Below, piece after piece: positions 20,083 to 29,104 of a stretch of DNA of 64,000 nt; the first letter of the stretch is position 1; each line of letters starts with the position of its first letter. Both the position numbers and the translations under genes were made by a program. Origin of the DNA: Desulfosarcina sp. OttesenSCG-928-A07 (GTDB taxonomy: Bacteria; Desulfobacterota; Desulfobacteria; Desulfobacterales; Desulfosarcinaceae); contig JAJDJS010000006.1 of the NCBI GenBank assembly GCA_030267325.1, forward strand, positions 1-64,000, given 5' to 3'. Under the pieces are notes generated by a model. That model was given only the letters and a program-made list of their open reading frames with translations. It had not been told where the DNA came from and did not search any database.

Positions 20083-20603
20083 AATCCTTTGGCGGAGAAG
20101 TGCTGTTTCTGGACCGGTCGGACATCAATACCGATGAAATTCTGCCGGCCAGGTATCTTACGGAAATTTCACGGGAAGCCCTGGGCCCGAATCTTCTGGA
20201 AGATCTCAAGCTGGAAGGGTTTGACCCCAAGGCGGACATTTCCGGAAAGGCGGTGATCGTCACCCGGGCCAATTTCGGCTGCGGGTCGTCCCGCGAACAT
20301 GCGCCCTGGGCCCTGGAAGTCAATGGTATTGATCTGGTTGTTGGGGAGAGTTTTGCGCGGATTTTTCGTCAGAATATGTACAATTGCGGCATGATGGCCG
20401 TGGAATTGCCTGCCCAGACCATTGACCACCTGTTTTTACGCTTTGCGGGTAAAAAAACAACGGCCAGTGTTGATATGGAAAAGCATACCATCGTGTTTTC
20501 AGCAGATGGCGCATCTGAGACGGTTTCTTTTTCCATTTCCGGATTTGACCGGGAGCTGGTGGCGGCCGGCGGATGGCTGGAATATGCGGACGCCCATTAT
20601 TGA
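20079..20603 (+). CDS. leuD: 3-isopropylmalate dehydratase small subunit
   Basis: Swivelling-domain partner of LeuC, 174 residues. The INTDEILPARYL block near residue 16 and the FGCGSSREHAPWAL block near residue 67 are the family's substrate-binding motifs. The ATG overlaps the leuC stop (ATGA), indicating translational coupling, with AAAGGA upstream inside leuC. It converges on a DMT transporter gene 41 bases downstream; no clear terminator is visible between them. Confidence 0.93.
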   Translation: MKSFGGEVLFLDRSDINTDEILPARYLTEISREALGPNLLEDLKLEGFDPKADISGKAVIVTRANFGCGSSREHAPWALEVNGIDLVVGESFARIFRQNMYNCGMMAVELPAQTIDHLFLRFAGKKTTASVDMEKHTIVFSADGASETVSFSISGFDRELVAAGGWLEYADAHY

Positions 20604-20644
20604 AGCTGACATTGGGGCGGATTCTGAACCCAAGGGGTTTGGTT

Positions 20645-21583
20645 TTAAACACCCACGTGTTTTATCGATTTGTCTTCTTTTTGGATCAGAACCATGGCCG
20701 GCAGAATGATTGCCACGCCGATAAGGGTTTTCAGGGGCGGAAGGCCTTGGCCGAGTCCCAGGTTGATGAGAATCACCAGCGGCGGATACAGATAGGAGTA
20801 GGCCGTGACACGTGTGGGCCCCAATCCCAGGGTGGCCCATTGGGTGATGAAAAAGGTGACAATGGTGGTAAAAATGGCCAGATAAACAATGCCGACCCAG
20901 ACTTTTTCCGGAATTTGGGCCCAGGGGCAGGTGATCAGGGCAGGCGTGCTGAACAGAAAAAGCCAGAAGGCGCCGGTGGCCATGGTCCAGAAGGTCATGA
21001 CTGCCATGGGCTCGTCCCGGTGAAGGAGCCGGATCAACGGGCCATACAGGGCCATGCACAGGCAGGCACCTAAAAAAATCAGATCGCCCTGGTTGAAGGA
21101 CATGGCGATCAGGCGGGAAAGATCGCCGCTGAGAATCACCCACAGGGCACCGAAAAGGGCCAGGAGCAGAGCCAGGATACGGCTTGTTCCCGCTTTTTCT
21201 CCCAGCAGGAACCAGCTGAAAATCCCCGCAAGACCTGGCGTAATGGTGAACAACGCGCCGGTGTGAAGGGGGTCGGTGTAGCGCAGGGCAATAAAGGTCA
21301 GCCAGAAAAACCCTGCCAGACAGGCGCTGAGCAGGCTGTATCGGAGAACTCCCCGAATGCCGGGAAACCGGATACCGAATTTCCGGTGGACATAGGGCGC
21401 GAAAAGCACGGTTGCCAGAAGAAAGCGAATGGCATTCAAAGCGCCGGAGTCCATGAACGGCGTGATGGTTTTACCCACGGGAAAAGAAGTGGCCACCAGA
21501 AAAGACGCCAGAAGCATGCCGGCATGGTAGCGCCAGTTTGATGCGGGAGAAGATGAAGATGGAAACGGCGGCGGTGTGATCAT
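20645..21583 (-). CDS. EamA/DMT-family transporter
   Basis: Inner-membrane drug/metabolite transporter of 312 residues with about ten hydrophobic helices and two EamA repeats; the second repeat is clear around WVGIVYLAIFTTIVTFFITQ. The N-terminus (MITPPPFPSSSSPASNW) is a short cytoplasmic tail. The substrate is unknown; relatives export amino acids or metabolites. It is transcribed toward leuD. The upstream gap of 472 bases probably holds its promoter. Confidence 0.85.
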   Translation of the reverse strand: MITPPPFPSSSSPASNWRYHAGMLLASFLVATSFPVGKTITPFMDSGALNAIRFLLATVLFAPYVHRKFGIRFPGIRGVLRYSLLSACLAGFFWLTFIALRYTDPLHTGALFTITPGLAGIFSWFLLGEKAGTSRILALLLALFGALWVILSGDLSRLIAMSFNQGDLIFLGACLCMALYGPLIRLLHRDEPMAVMTFWTMATGAFWLFLFSTPALITCPWAQIPEKVWVGIVYLAIFTTIVTFFITQWATLGLGPTRVTAYSYLYPPLVILINLGLGQGLPPLKTLIGVAIILPAMVLIQKEDKSIKHVGV

Positions 21584-22055
21584 GGGCAGTTCCGACTCTT
21601 TTCGTTTTGATCTGATGCTTCACAATATCACGCATTGCACGCGTTCCAAAGACCTGATACGTTTTTTTGTCTTTCCGCTTCTTTCCCAAAAGACAGTGAA
21701 AAAGCCTTAAAGGTAAATAAAAACAGCTCACCCCCTGTGTGAAAGGAAATCCGATGCAACCCATCGTTTTTTTCAAAGGGTTCATGGTGCTACGGAAAAA
21801 GAAGCTGTTGAAATGGCCACTTGGATCTTGCGGAAATGGATGAAAAATTAAAACATGATCTGCCGATTTCGTCGACGCGGCATGGGGCTGGGGTTTCCGG
21901 GACTTGAAGCAGCTTTCACACAAAACAGGAAAATAACCGGCGGGATTGACGATCGGTGCCCCTGCCCGATAATGTCTGGCTGCATCATTTTGGCGCTGAT
22001 CATAGGATTAAGACATTTCCCTTAAAAGCCAACTTAACGCGCGTGGAGAAAAAGA
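21584..22055. other. Intergenic region, 472 bases, no gene seen
   Basis: Separates the divergent transporter and hydrolase genes. The open frames here show no recognisable protein, no terminator and no clear repeat. It presumably holds the two promoters; none could be picked with confidence. Confidence 0.4.
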
Positions 22056-22631
22056 ATGACAGAAAAACCGGCACTGATCATCATCGACATGGTAAAGGAC
22101 ACCTTTGACGAATCCCACCATTTCCCCATCACGGCCACGGCCAAAAAACTGGTTCCGCCCATCAATCGCCTGATTGCCGAATTTCGGAAACACAGCTGGC
22201 CCGTTGTGTTTTCCACAGACGCGTTTCAGGAAGATGATTTTTTCTTCAAAGGCCGGATGAATCCCCATTCCATCGCCGGGTCCAAAGGCGCGGAAGTGGC
22301 CGATGAACTGGACATGCAGCCCGAGGATTTGTGGCTTCCCAAACCCAGATTTTCGGCCTTTTTCAAAACCGATCTGGATGCCTGGCTAAAAAGCCGGAAT
22401 GTGACCCTGTGCGCGGTGGGCGGTATTGCCACCCAGTTTTGTGTCTTGGCAACGGTTATGGATGCCCTGTGTTATGAATACAAGGCGGTTTTTCTGGAAG
22501 ACTGCTCCGCCACCTGGTCTGACGAGGCCCACCAGCAGGTACTGGGCAATTATCGCCGCAATCCCCTGGACCCGTTGCTGCGTGTCATGACATCCGAAAA
22601 GCTGGTGGCCTCATTAGACAGTATCCCCTGA
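22056..22631 (+). CDS. Isochorismatase-fold cysteine hydrolase
   Basis: A 191-residue cysteine hydrolase of the isochorismatase/nicotinamidase superfamily. The catalytic triad is visible as D11 (LIIIDMVKD), K96 (LPKPRFSAF) and C129 (GGIATQFCV), with the cis-peptide GGIATQ block before the Cys. The substrate cannot be told; nicotinamidase is possible, but the usual metal-binding residues are not obvious. The ATG follows GGAG by about 7 bases. The gene stands alone; downstream lies repeat B. Confidence 0.88.
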   Translation: MTEKPALIIIDMVKDTFDESHHFPITATAKKLVPPINRLIAEFRKHSWPVVFSTDAFQEDDFFFKGRMNPHSIAGSKGAEVADELDMQPEDLWLPKPRFSAFFKTDLDAWLKSRNVTLCAVGGIATQFCVLATVMDALCYEYKAVFLEDCSATWSDEAHQQVLGNYRRNPLDPLLRVMTSEKLVASLDSIP

Positions 22632-23056
22632 TTGAATAGAACCATTTAAATTTATTATACAAAATAAAACTTTTTGCTTTATAAAGATGAAATGATTTCG
22701 GAGAGTGTTCACCTTAAGGATAGAAAAGATTTACACAAAGGCAGCATTTAAAATGCAAATTTGCTTCTTTGCGTGTGAACACTCTCGCTCCACCTTCCCG
22801 TTGGGCGTGGGAAATCCGGTTTCCTCATAAAAGGATTTCTCCGTCCATAAATTCATCAAGCCCCGCCCCCGAGGGCTCCAGCATCCAGTTGCGGCAGGCC
22901 TGCCAGTTTTCCCATGGAAACGCTTCAGTCCGTCTTGCGGGCCACTTCCAGCGCCACGGCCCGATCGTCCCGGCTCTCGCCCGCCTGGTCAGTTTATTGC
23001 AGGCCAGCACGCACCAGATTTTGTGGGGAAAACGATGGTGAGGGGCACCGTTCCGG
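22632..23056. other. Intergenic region with repeat B and an uncertain coding remnant
   Basis: 425 bases. Bases 22701-22786 are a repeat B copy. On the minus strand a frame from about 23055 down to 22825 reads like protein (for example WENWQACRNWMLEP and GAGLDEFMDGEILL) but has no good start and overlaps the end of the HhH gene. It could be the remnant of a lost gene; I could not identify it. Confidence 0.3.
22701..22786. repeat. Dispersed repeat B, hairpin-forming copy
   Basis: Perfect 12-base terminal inverted repeats GAGAGTGTTCAC (22701-22712) and GTGAACACTCTC (22775-22786) enclose about 62 bases that include a smaller GCATTTAAAATGC palindrome. Size and shape recall a small non-autonomous (MITE-like) element or a REP-type stem-loop. 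Related to the copy at 18487. Confidence 0.6.
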
Positions 23057-23407
23057 TTAAATGGAAATACGGTCCTTGTTACGCTCCCAGCATTTGGGGC
23101 CGATTCCCTTGACATTCATGATGTCTTCGGGTTTTTCAAAGGAGCCGTAGGTTTTCCGGTGTTCAATGATGCGTTTGGCAATGGCCGGTCCAATACCGTC
23201 CAGGCGGACCAGTTCTTCTTCTGTTGCCGTGTTGATATTGATGGTATTACTGCTTTTTGTTTCAATGGCCGTTGCTTCTGCAGCATTGTCCTTTTTCGTC
23301 TCAGCCGCCTCTGATTCTGCAGCAAAGCAGACCCCTGCGGAAAAAACCATCAGCCATACCATGCACACCACCTGAACGATTTGTTTTTGCAATGAATACT
23401 TTTTCAT
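23057..23407 (-). CDS. Exported ComEA-like helix-hairpin-helix protein
   Basis: A 116-residue protein with a signal peptide (residues 1-29, ending CFAAES), an Ala/Glu/Lys-rich linker and a C-terminal double helix-hairpin-helix: INTATEEELVRLDGIGPAIA and KPEDIMNVKGIGPKCWERN. This is the ComEA DNA-binding fold, which in competent bacteria pulls single- or double-stranded DNA into the periplasm. No membrane anchor beyond the signal is visible, as in Gram-negative periplasmic ComEA. The start has AAGGCGGTG upstream. It is single and divergent from feoA. Other competence genes are not in the window, apart from the exported DNA ligase at 8631-9470. Confidence 0.85.
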   Translation of the reverse strand: MKKYSLQKQIVQVVCMVWLMVFSAGVCFAAESEAAETKKDNAAEATAIETKSSNTININTATEEELVRLDGIGPAIAKRIIEHRKTYGSFEKPEDIMNVKGIGPKCWERNKDRISI

Positions 23408-23836
23408 AAGTCACCGCCTTTAGTTGTATGGGTTTTTGATTATGAACCATCTTCATTTCAATGATCATGTTTTGTTTGTCAAGTAAAAATATACTGCACC
23501 GCTTCGATAAAATACCATTTTAAACGCGGCTTTATTCAATTTCCGTCATTCCTGTGCAGGCTGGACCCTGCCTACGCAGTGACAATGAAGGTAAATAAAA
23601 AAACAGCTTAATGGCGTTGTTGCGTATAGCGTTTGGCAGCGCCGATGGAAACGTATGCAAGCCGATTTTTGAAAAAAAGAGAGAGCACAGCGGGTTCTCC
23701 GCGATAAAATCAAAGGCCAAAGAAAATTTAGTTGGCTTAAAAACATCTTGAGCTTGACAACCCTTGTTATTGGTTTTAATACCACTGATATTTTTTGGTT
23801 TAACGAAACATCCATTTTTGTCGTTCAGGAGAATCC
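23408..23836. other. Intergenic region between the ComEA-like gene and feoA
   Basis: 429 bases without a supported gene. It contains a degraded GTCATTCCTG-type dispersed repeat near 23545-23585 and the feoA promoter at 23754-23782. A minus-strand TTGACA at 23477-23482 could belong to the ComEA-like gene, but the -10 is poor. Confidence 0.45.
23754..23782 (+). promoter_or_regulatory. Sigma-70-type promoter for the feo operon
   Basis: TTGACA (23754-23759), a 17-base spacer and TAATAC (23777-23782), about 55 bases before feoA. No clear Fur-type 19-base palindrome was recognised around it, so iron control by Fur or another regulator is not shown by the sequence. Confidence 0.6.
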
Positions 23837-24085
23837 ATGTCAACCATCGCTCAACCCTGCACCACCCTTTCATCTCTTCAGAAAAACCAACGCGGCATTA
23901 TCCGCCACTGCAATGCGGACGGCCTGCTTAAACAAAAACTCATCAGCATGGGATTTGTGCCAGGAGTAGAAATCCTCATGGTGCGAAACGCGCCCCTGCG
24001 GGATCCCATCGAAATATCACTTCAGAATTACCTGGTGACCCTTAGAAGAAACGAAGCCCGGTTGATTGAGGTGCTGGCTCTATGA
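23837..24085 (+). CDS. feoA: FeoA ferrous iron transport protein
   Basis: Small SH3-like cytoplasmic protein (82 residues) that modulates FeoB. The family pattern is clear: SLQKNQRGIIRHCNADGLLKQ, LISMGFVPGVEILMVRNAP and DPIEISLQNYLVTLRRNEAR. The ATG is preceded by AGGAGA, and the stop codon overlaps the feoB start by 4 bases. First gene of a seven-gene plus-strand set. Confidence 0.93.
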   Translation: MSTIAQPCTTLSSLQKNQRGIIRHCNADGLLKQKLISMGFVPGVEILMVRNAPLRDPIEISLQNYLVTLRRNEARLIEVLAL

Positions 24086-26556
24086 TCAGTGTTGCCTTTG
24101 CCGGTCAGCCCAATTGCGGCAAATCCACCATTTTTACCCTGCTTTCCGGTGTCAACCAGCATATCGCCAATTATCCCGGCGTTACGGTGGACAAGAAAAG
24201 CGCTTCCCTGAAATACGAGGGGGAGACATTTCAACTGGTGGATTTGCCCGGCACCTATTCCTTCAGCACCTATTCCATGGAAGAGCGGGTGGCCAAACGC
24301 TTTTTGCTGGATGAAGGCACGGACATCATTGTCAACATTGTGGATGCGTCCAACCTGAAGCGGAGCCTTTATCTCACTTTTCAGCTTCTGGAACTGGGAA
24401 AACCCTTGGTCGTTGTGCTCAACATGATGGACGTGGCCAAACGCCGGGGCGCACACATTGATACGGAAAAACTTTCATCCCTCTTGGGCGCACGGGTGGT
24501 CTGCGCCATCGGCGCCAAGGGAATCGGACGCAATGACATTCTCCAGGCGATTCTGGCGGCAAGCCACGAAACCGTAAAAAACACCGAACCTTTTGAATCC
24601 GGCCCCTTCACCCCCGAAGCTTTTAAAATCGACTACAGCGTTCTTGAGCCCCATATCGCGGCCATAGAAACTCTTTTTCATGAACAAACACCCTTTTCCC
24701 GGCGCTGGCTGGCCATCAAGGCCCTTGAGGGGGATGATGTGGTGCTGGAAAAAACAGGGGTTCCAAAAGATACCATTGCGCCCCATGTTCAGGATGCCGA
24801 GGCCAAAGGGGACAGCGACGTGGACCAGATCATCGCGGGCATCCGCTATGACCTGGCGGCCCGAATATATGGTGCGTGCGTCACTGAAAAATCCGGACAA
24901 AGCGATCTTTTTACCGCCCGGATGGACAGGGTGATTCTCAATCCATGGCTGGCCTTTCCCATCCTGGGCCTTGTCATTGTGCTGATCTATCAGCTCTCTA
25001 TTGTCAGCGGCTACAAACTCACCGACTATTCCTGGCCGCTTCTGGCTGCCGTCAAAAACCAGGTGATCGCGTGGCTGCCCGCACCGCAGTTTATTGATGT
25101 GCCGCTCTTAACGGATTTCGGCATCTGGATGACCAACAGTGTGCTGGCCCTTTTGAATTATCTTCCGATCTTCCTCATTCTTTTCGCCCTGATCGCCATT
25201 CTGGAGGATGTGGGGTACATGCCCCGCATGGCCTTTATTCTGGACCGCATTTTCAAGCGGTACGGCCTGCACGGCCAGTCCACCCTGCCCTTGGTACTGG
25301 GCGGTGCTTTTGTGGGCGGGTGCGCGGTTCCCGGCATCATGGCCACCAAGGGCATTGCCGATGAACGGGCCCAGCTGGCCACGATCCTGACGGTTCCCTA
25401 CATGAACTGTCTGGCCAAGGTTCCCTTTTATACCTTGCTTCTGGGCGCATTTTTTGAAGGCCACATGTCCCAGATGATGTTTTATATCTCAACGGTCACC
25501 CTTTTTATCGCCCTGATCATCGCCAGGCTCCTCACTTCGGTATTTTTGAAAAACCGGGAAACCGCGCCCTTTGTGATGGAGCTTCCCGCCTATCACCTGC
25601 CCACGCTCAAGGGCGTGGTGCTCAAGGCGTTCCAGCGCGTCTGGCTGTATATCAAAAAGGTCATGACCATTGTGGTGGCCGTGGCTGTGGTGCTTTTTGT
25701 TCTGCTCCAGTATCCGGGGGTGCCGGCTGAAAAAATGGCCGGATTCCGGGAAAGGGCTGATGCGGAGCTGAAAAAATTCACCGATATATCAGAAAAAACC
25801 GCCTATCACGACGTGCTGGACCCGCCGGAAAAAATATACACCCTCATCAACGCCTATGATGGTTACCGGGCCAAGCGCATGCAGGCCAAGTCTGGGGCAG
25901 CCACAGCTGCTGTGGATGCGGCATTCAAAACCACGTATCCGGATCTTTTTCCCATTCTCCGGGGTGAAGACAGTGACGCCAAAAAACTGAACCGGGCGAT
26001 TCGAAATCTTTCCACGGTCAATAAACAGATTCAGGTTGCCATTAAAAACGAAAAAATAACGAACTCCTTTCTGGGCAGCCTGGGACGCATACTGGAGCCG
26101 GTAACCCGGTTTTCCGGTTTTGACTGGCGGGTGAATGTGGCTTTTTTAAGTTCCTTTGCCGCACGGGAAAGCGCGGTGGCCACCCTTGGCGCTATCTATG
26201 AAAAAGGCAAAACCGATATCAGCCCCGAAGCCGCACTGGCCGAAGACGGGGCTTATACACCGGTCCACGCCGCCGTCATGCTGATCTTCATGCTGCTCAC
26301 GCCGCCGTGTATTGCCTCCATGGTCGTGGTCAAGCTCCAGACCGGTTCCTACCGCTGGATGCTCTTTGCCATTTTCTTTCCCGTAACCATGGGAATTATC
26401 CTGTCCGCGCTGTTCTTTTTCCTGGCGATCCAGTTTGGCTGGACCGGTGTGGAAACCATGCGCGGTTTTTACCTTGTGGTTGTCCTCATTGCCGTATTGA
26501 CGGGCCTTCTCAGCCCGAAAAAATCAGATTCGCATCAATCTCTCCCCTTATTATAG
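24082..26556 (+). CDS. feoB: FeoB ferrous iron transporter
   Basis: GTP-gated Fe2+ permease of the inner membrane, 824 residues. The G domain shows G1 GQPNCGKST near residue 9, the switch block NYPGVTVDKKSA, G3 DLPGTYS near 54 and G4 LNMMD near 114. Hydrophobic helices begin near residue 290; gate blocks GGAFVGGCAVPGIMATKG and SSFAARESAVATLGAIYE are present. A hydrophilic insertion of about 130 residues (about 550-680) sits between helices, common in delta-type FeoB. Coupled to feoA by a 4-base overlap and followed within 15 bases by a small exported protein. Confidence 0.95.
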   Translation: MISVAFAGQPNCGKSTIFTLLSGVNQHIANYPGVTVDKKSASLKYEGETFQLVDLPGTYSFSTYSMEERVAKRFLLDEGTDIIVNIVDASNLKRSLYLTFQLLELGKPLVVVLNMMDVAKRRGAHIDTEKLSSLLGARVVCAIGAKGIGRNDILQAILAASHETVKNTEPFESGPFTPEAFKIDYSVLEPHIAAIETLFHEQTPFSRRWLAIKALEGDDVVLEKTGVPKDTIAPHVQDAEAKGDSDVDQIIAGIRYDLAARIYGACVTEKSGQSDLFTARMDRVILNPWLAFPILGLVIVLIYQLSIVSGYKLTDYSWPLLAAVKNQVIAWLPAPQFIDVPLLTDFGIWMTNSVLALLNYLPIFLILFALIAILEDVGYMPRMAFILDRIFKRYGLHGQSTLPLVLGGAFVGGCAVPGIMATKGIADERAQLATILTVPYMNCLAKVPFYTLLLGAFFEGHMSQMMFYISTVTLFIALIIARLLTSVFLKNRETAPFVMELPAYHLPTLKGVVLKAFQRVWLYIKKVMTIVVAVAVVLFVLLQYPGVPAEKMAGFRERADAELKKFTDISEKTAYHDVLDPPEKIYTLINAYDGYRAKRMQAKSGAATAAVDAAFKTTYPDLFPILRGEDSDAKKLNRAIRNLSTVNKQIQVAIKNEKITNSFLGSLGRILEPVTRFSGFDWRVNVAFLSSFAARESAVATLGAIYEKGKTDISPEAALAEDGAYTPVHAAVMLIFMLLTPPCIASMVVVKLQTGSYRWMLFAIFFPVTMGIILSALFFFLAIQFGWTGVETMRGFYLVVVLIAVLTGLLSPKKSDSHQSLPLL

Positions 26557-26570
26557 AAAGGAAACGCAAC

Positions 26571-26879
26571 ATGAAAAAAATTTTTGCCCTTTGCCTGGTT
26601 TTTGTTTTTTCCTCAGCGCCGGCCTTTGCCCATACAGCACTGATGTCCTGCTTTGACGAAGGCGACGGTACCATCACCTGCGAAGGTGGTTTCAGTGACG
26701 GCAGCAGCGCCAGTGGTGTGGATGTCCGGGTGGAGCAGAACGGCAAAGCCATTCACTCCGCCAAATTCAGCGAGACCGGCGACATCAATTTTACCAAGCC
26801 CAGCGGCGACTATGTGGTGATTTTTGATGCCGGAAAAGGCCACGGCGTGGTGGTTGACGGCAAAGACATCACGGAATAA
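26571..26879 (+). CDS. Small exported protein in the feo operon
   Basis: A 102-residue protein with a signal peptide (residues 1-20, ending FAHT). The mature part has two Cys (MSCFDEGDGTITCEGGFSDG) and then a beta-rich stretch with DVRVEQNGKAIHSAKF and DYVVIFDAGKGHGVVVDG, suggesting a small immunoglobulin-like or CNA-B-like fold. The start ATG follows AGAAAGGAAA. Its place between feoB and the DUF4198 gene implies a periplasmic part in metal handling; the His residue exposed right after the signal cleavage site fits metal binding but is only suggestive. Confidence 0.75.
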   Translation: MKKIFALCLVFVFSSAPAFAHTALMSCFDEGDGTITCEGGFSDGSSASGVDVRVEQNGKAIHSAKFSETGDINFTKPSGDYVVIFDAGKGHGVVVDGKDITE

Positions 26880-26980
26880 CCCGAAAACACAGGATACGGC
26901 CGGACAGGCGGCACACCGGGTGTTTTCCTTTCGGTCCGACACTTTCCCTCTGTTTTATTACTGCACCAGAAAGGCGTATC

Positions 26981-27802
26981 ATGAAAAAACTCATCGTTAC
27001 TCTTGCAGCCGGCTCCATCTTTTTTGCATCCACGGCATTCGCCCACTTTCAGATGCTTTACACACCCGAATCCGCACTGACAAAAGGCGGAACCCTTCAG
27101 CTTCGCCATGTGTTTACCCACCCCTTTGCCGATGAACACACCATGGACATGGGCAAACAGCATGACAGCCAAACCCTTTTGAAACCCGAAGCGTTTTACG
27201 GGGTTCACAAAGGGAAAAAAACCGATCTGATGGGTACGCTGAAGGAAATCAGCTTCAAGGGCAATGCCAATGCCGGTCAGGCGTTTGCCTCGGAATACCG
27301 GGCCAGAGGCATGGGCGATCATGTGCTCGCCATGGTTCCTGCGCCCTATTATGAAGCCAATGAAGATGCCTATATTCAGCAGATCACCAAAACCATCGTC
27401 AACGTGGCCGGCCTTCCCACGGATTGGGACAGCGAGCTGGGACTTAAGGCGGAAATCGTTCCCCTGACCAAACCCTACGCCATCTGGACCGGGTCCACTT
27501 TTTCCGGCATTGTGAAATCAGCCGGAAAACCGGTTCCCTTTGCGGAAATTGAAGTGGAATACCTCAACCACGATGTGGATGTAGAGAAAAACGCCATGGG
27601 CCCGGCCAACGTCAAAGCGCCCCAGGACAGCTTTGTGACCATCGGCATCAAGGCCGACCAGGACGGCAAATTCACCTTTGGTATTCCCAAGGCCGGATGG
27701 TGGGGATTTGCCGCGCTGGGTGCCGGCCCGGATACGGAATACAAAGGCAAGGAGCTCAGCCAGGATGCCGTGATCTGGGTTCAGGCCAGAGACATGAAAT
27801 AA
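26981..27802 (+). CDS. DUF4198 exported protein (metal-uptake associated)
   Basis: A 273-residue periplasmic protein with a signal peptide (1-21, ending AFAHFQ) leaving a His at the mature N-terminus. DUF4198 proteins are regularly found with Fe, Ni or Co uptake systems and are thought to bind or present the metal. Visible blocks: LRHVFTHPFADEHTMDMG, GDHVLAMVPAPYYEANEDAY and a C-terminal beta sandwich (GKPVPFAEIEVEYLNHD, DGKFTFGIPKAGWWGFAAL). Fourth gene of the feo set, 101 bases after the small exported protein. Confidence 0.85.
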   Translation: MKKLIVTLAAGSIFFASTAFAHFQMLYTPESALTKGGTLQLRHVFTHPFADEHTMDMGKQHDSQTLLKPEAFYGVHKGKKTDLMGTLKEISFKGNANAGQAFASEYRARGMGDHVLAMVPAPYYEANEDAYIQQITKTIVNVAGLPTDWDSELGLKAEIVPLTKPYAIWTGSTFSGIVKSAGKPVPFAEIEVEYLNHDVDVEKNAMGPANVKAPQDSFVTIGIKADQDGKFTFGIPKAGWWGFAALGAGPDTEYKGKELSQDAVIWVQARDMK

Positions 27803-27842
27803 GTATTGTTTGCAAAAAAACGATGCCCGCCAGAAGCTTTCT

Positions 27843-27877
27843 CCCTCTCCCCCGATATTATCTTTTGGGGGAGAGGG
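27843..27877 (+). terminator. Strong hairpin after the DUF4198 gene
   Basis: A perfect 11-base stem CCCTCTCCCCC / GGGGGAGAGGG with a 13-base loop, 40 bases after the stop codon. There is no T tract on the plus strand, so it may protect the mRNA end or lower expression of the genes behind it rather than terminate fully. Confidence 0.55.
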
Positions 27878-27968
27878 CGCCCATCCATCCGGATCGTCCA
27901 TCCATATGCCATGAAGGCGAAGCGTATCCACTCGCCGTCACTGCCAGTTGTCTTCCGGGAGAATAAAA

Positions 27969-28163
27969 ATGGCTGAAACCCTTATTATCGGTCTTGTCTT
28001 TTTGGGTGCGGTGGTTTATCTGGGCCGCCGCATTTTCAAAACCACACGCGGAGGCGGCTGCGGCTGCAGTTGCGGGTGCAGTTGCGGTGACGGACAATGT
28101 CCACCCGCCGGAAATCCCTCCCCACCTTCAGACGAAACCGGTTCCCACGGCAAATCCGGATGA
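27969..28163 (+). CDS. FeoB-associated Cys-rich membrane protein
   Basis: A 64-residue peptide with one N-terminal membrane helix (ETLIIGLVFLGAVVYLG) and a Cys-rich tail, GGGCGCSCGCSCGDGQC, that could bind metal. This matches the FeoB-associated Cys-rich family often encoded beside feoB. The ATG at 27969 starts the helix; the stop overlaps the start of the ABC ATPase by 4 bases. Confidence 0.85.
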   Translation: MAETLIIGLVFLGAVVYLGRRIFKTTRGGGCGCSCGCSCGDGQCPPAGNPSPPSDETGSHGKSG

Positions 28164-29026
28164 AAGCAACCGGTGCGCCCATTGTTTCCATCCAGGACCT
28201 GCACCACCGGTATGGAAACAAAAAAATCTACCAGGGACTTTCCGTTGACGTTGAAAAGGGTTCTGTCTTCGGGTTGCTTGGAAAAAACGGCGTTGGAAAA
28301 TCCACCCTGATCAACATTCTCATGGGCTATCTCCGGCCCGAAAAAGGCGACTGCCTGGTTTTCGGCGAGCCTTCCCACAACCTGCCGCCCGAAACCCGGA
28401 GGCGGATCGCCCTTCTTTATGAAGGTTTTATCTCATACGATGCCATGCGCATCTGCGATGTTGAGCCGTTTTTTGCAGCCTTTTACCCGTCCTGGAAAAA
28501 ACAGGTATTCTACGATCTGGTTTCCCTGATGGATGTCAAACTCACCCAGAAGCTTTCCACCCTTTCCTTTGGGCAGAAATCCCAGGTGATTCTGGGGCTT
28601 GTGTTTGCCCAGGATGCGGATCTCCTGATTCTGGACGATTACTCCATGGGCCTGGATGCCGGCTACCGGCGGCTTTTCATTGATTATCTCAAGGACTATC
28701 TCAGCGGAACAGATAAAACGGTTCTGGTCACCTCCCACATCATGGGCGACCTGGAAAGCCTGGTGGACAGTATTGTGATCCTTGACCGGAAAATGCCGGT
28801 CTACCAGGGCCGGATGGATACATTCTGCCACGATTTTCGGTGCTATGCCACATCTGCGTCCATTCCGGAAACACCGGGGATTTTACGGACAGAAACCCTC
28901 ATGGGTGAAACCCGGATTTATTCCTTTCTGGCAGCTGACGCACTGGAGCGGACACTATCTGTGCCACTGAAACCGGTTCCGCTGACCTTTGAGGAAAAAT
29001 TTCTGGGTTATGTGGGGAAATATTAG
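28160..29026 (+). CDS. ABC transporter ATP-binding protein
   Basis: Nucleotide-binding subunit of an ABC system, 288 residues. Walker A GLLGKNGVGKST near residue 40, an LSFGQKSQV signature near 138, Walker B LLILDDYSMGLD near 158 and the switch His in VTSHIMGDLESLVD near 195. The open frame runs up to 28097, but the ATG at 28160 (ATGA overlap with the Cys-rich gene) begins the domain. Its likely partner is the membrane protein 78 bases downstream. This pair with feoAB suggests an accessory export or metal-homeostasis function. Confidence 0.88.
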   Translation: MKATGAPIVSIQDLHHRYGNKKIYQGLSVDVEKGSVFGLLGKNGVGKSTLINILMGYLRPEKGDCLVFGEPSHNLPPETRRRIALLYEGFISYDAMRICDVEPFFAAFYPSWKKQVFYDLVSLMDVKLTQKLSTLSFGQKSQVILGLVFAQDADLLILDDYSMGLDAGYRRLFIDYLKDYLSGTDKTVLVTSHIMGDLESLVDSIVILDRKMPVYQGRMDTFCHDFRCYATSASIPETPGILRTETLMGETRIYSFLAADALERTLSVPLKPVPLTFEEKFLGYVGKY

Positions 29027-29104
29027 ACAGTGCCCCTAAAATCATAACAATGTGAATTTATTAAACAAGTAAAAGAAGTTACAAACTTGGGACGACACGA
29101 TCCA

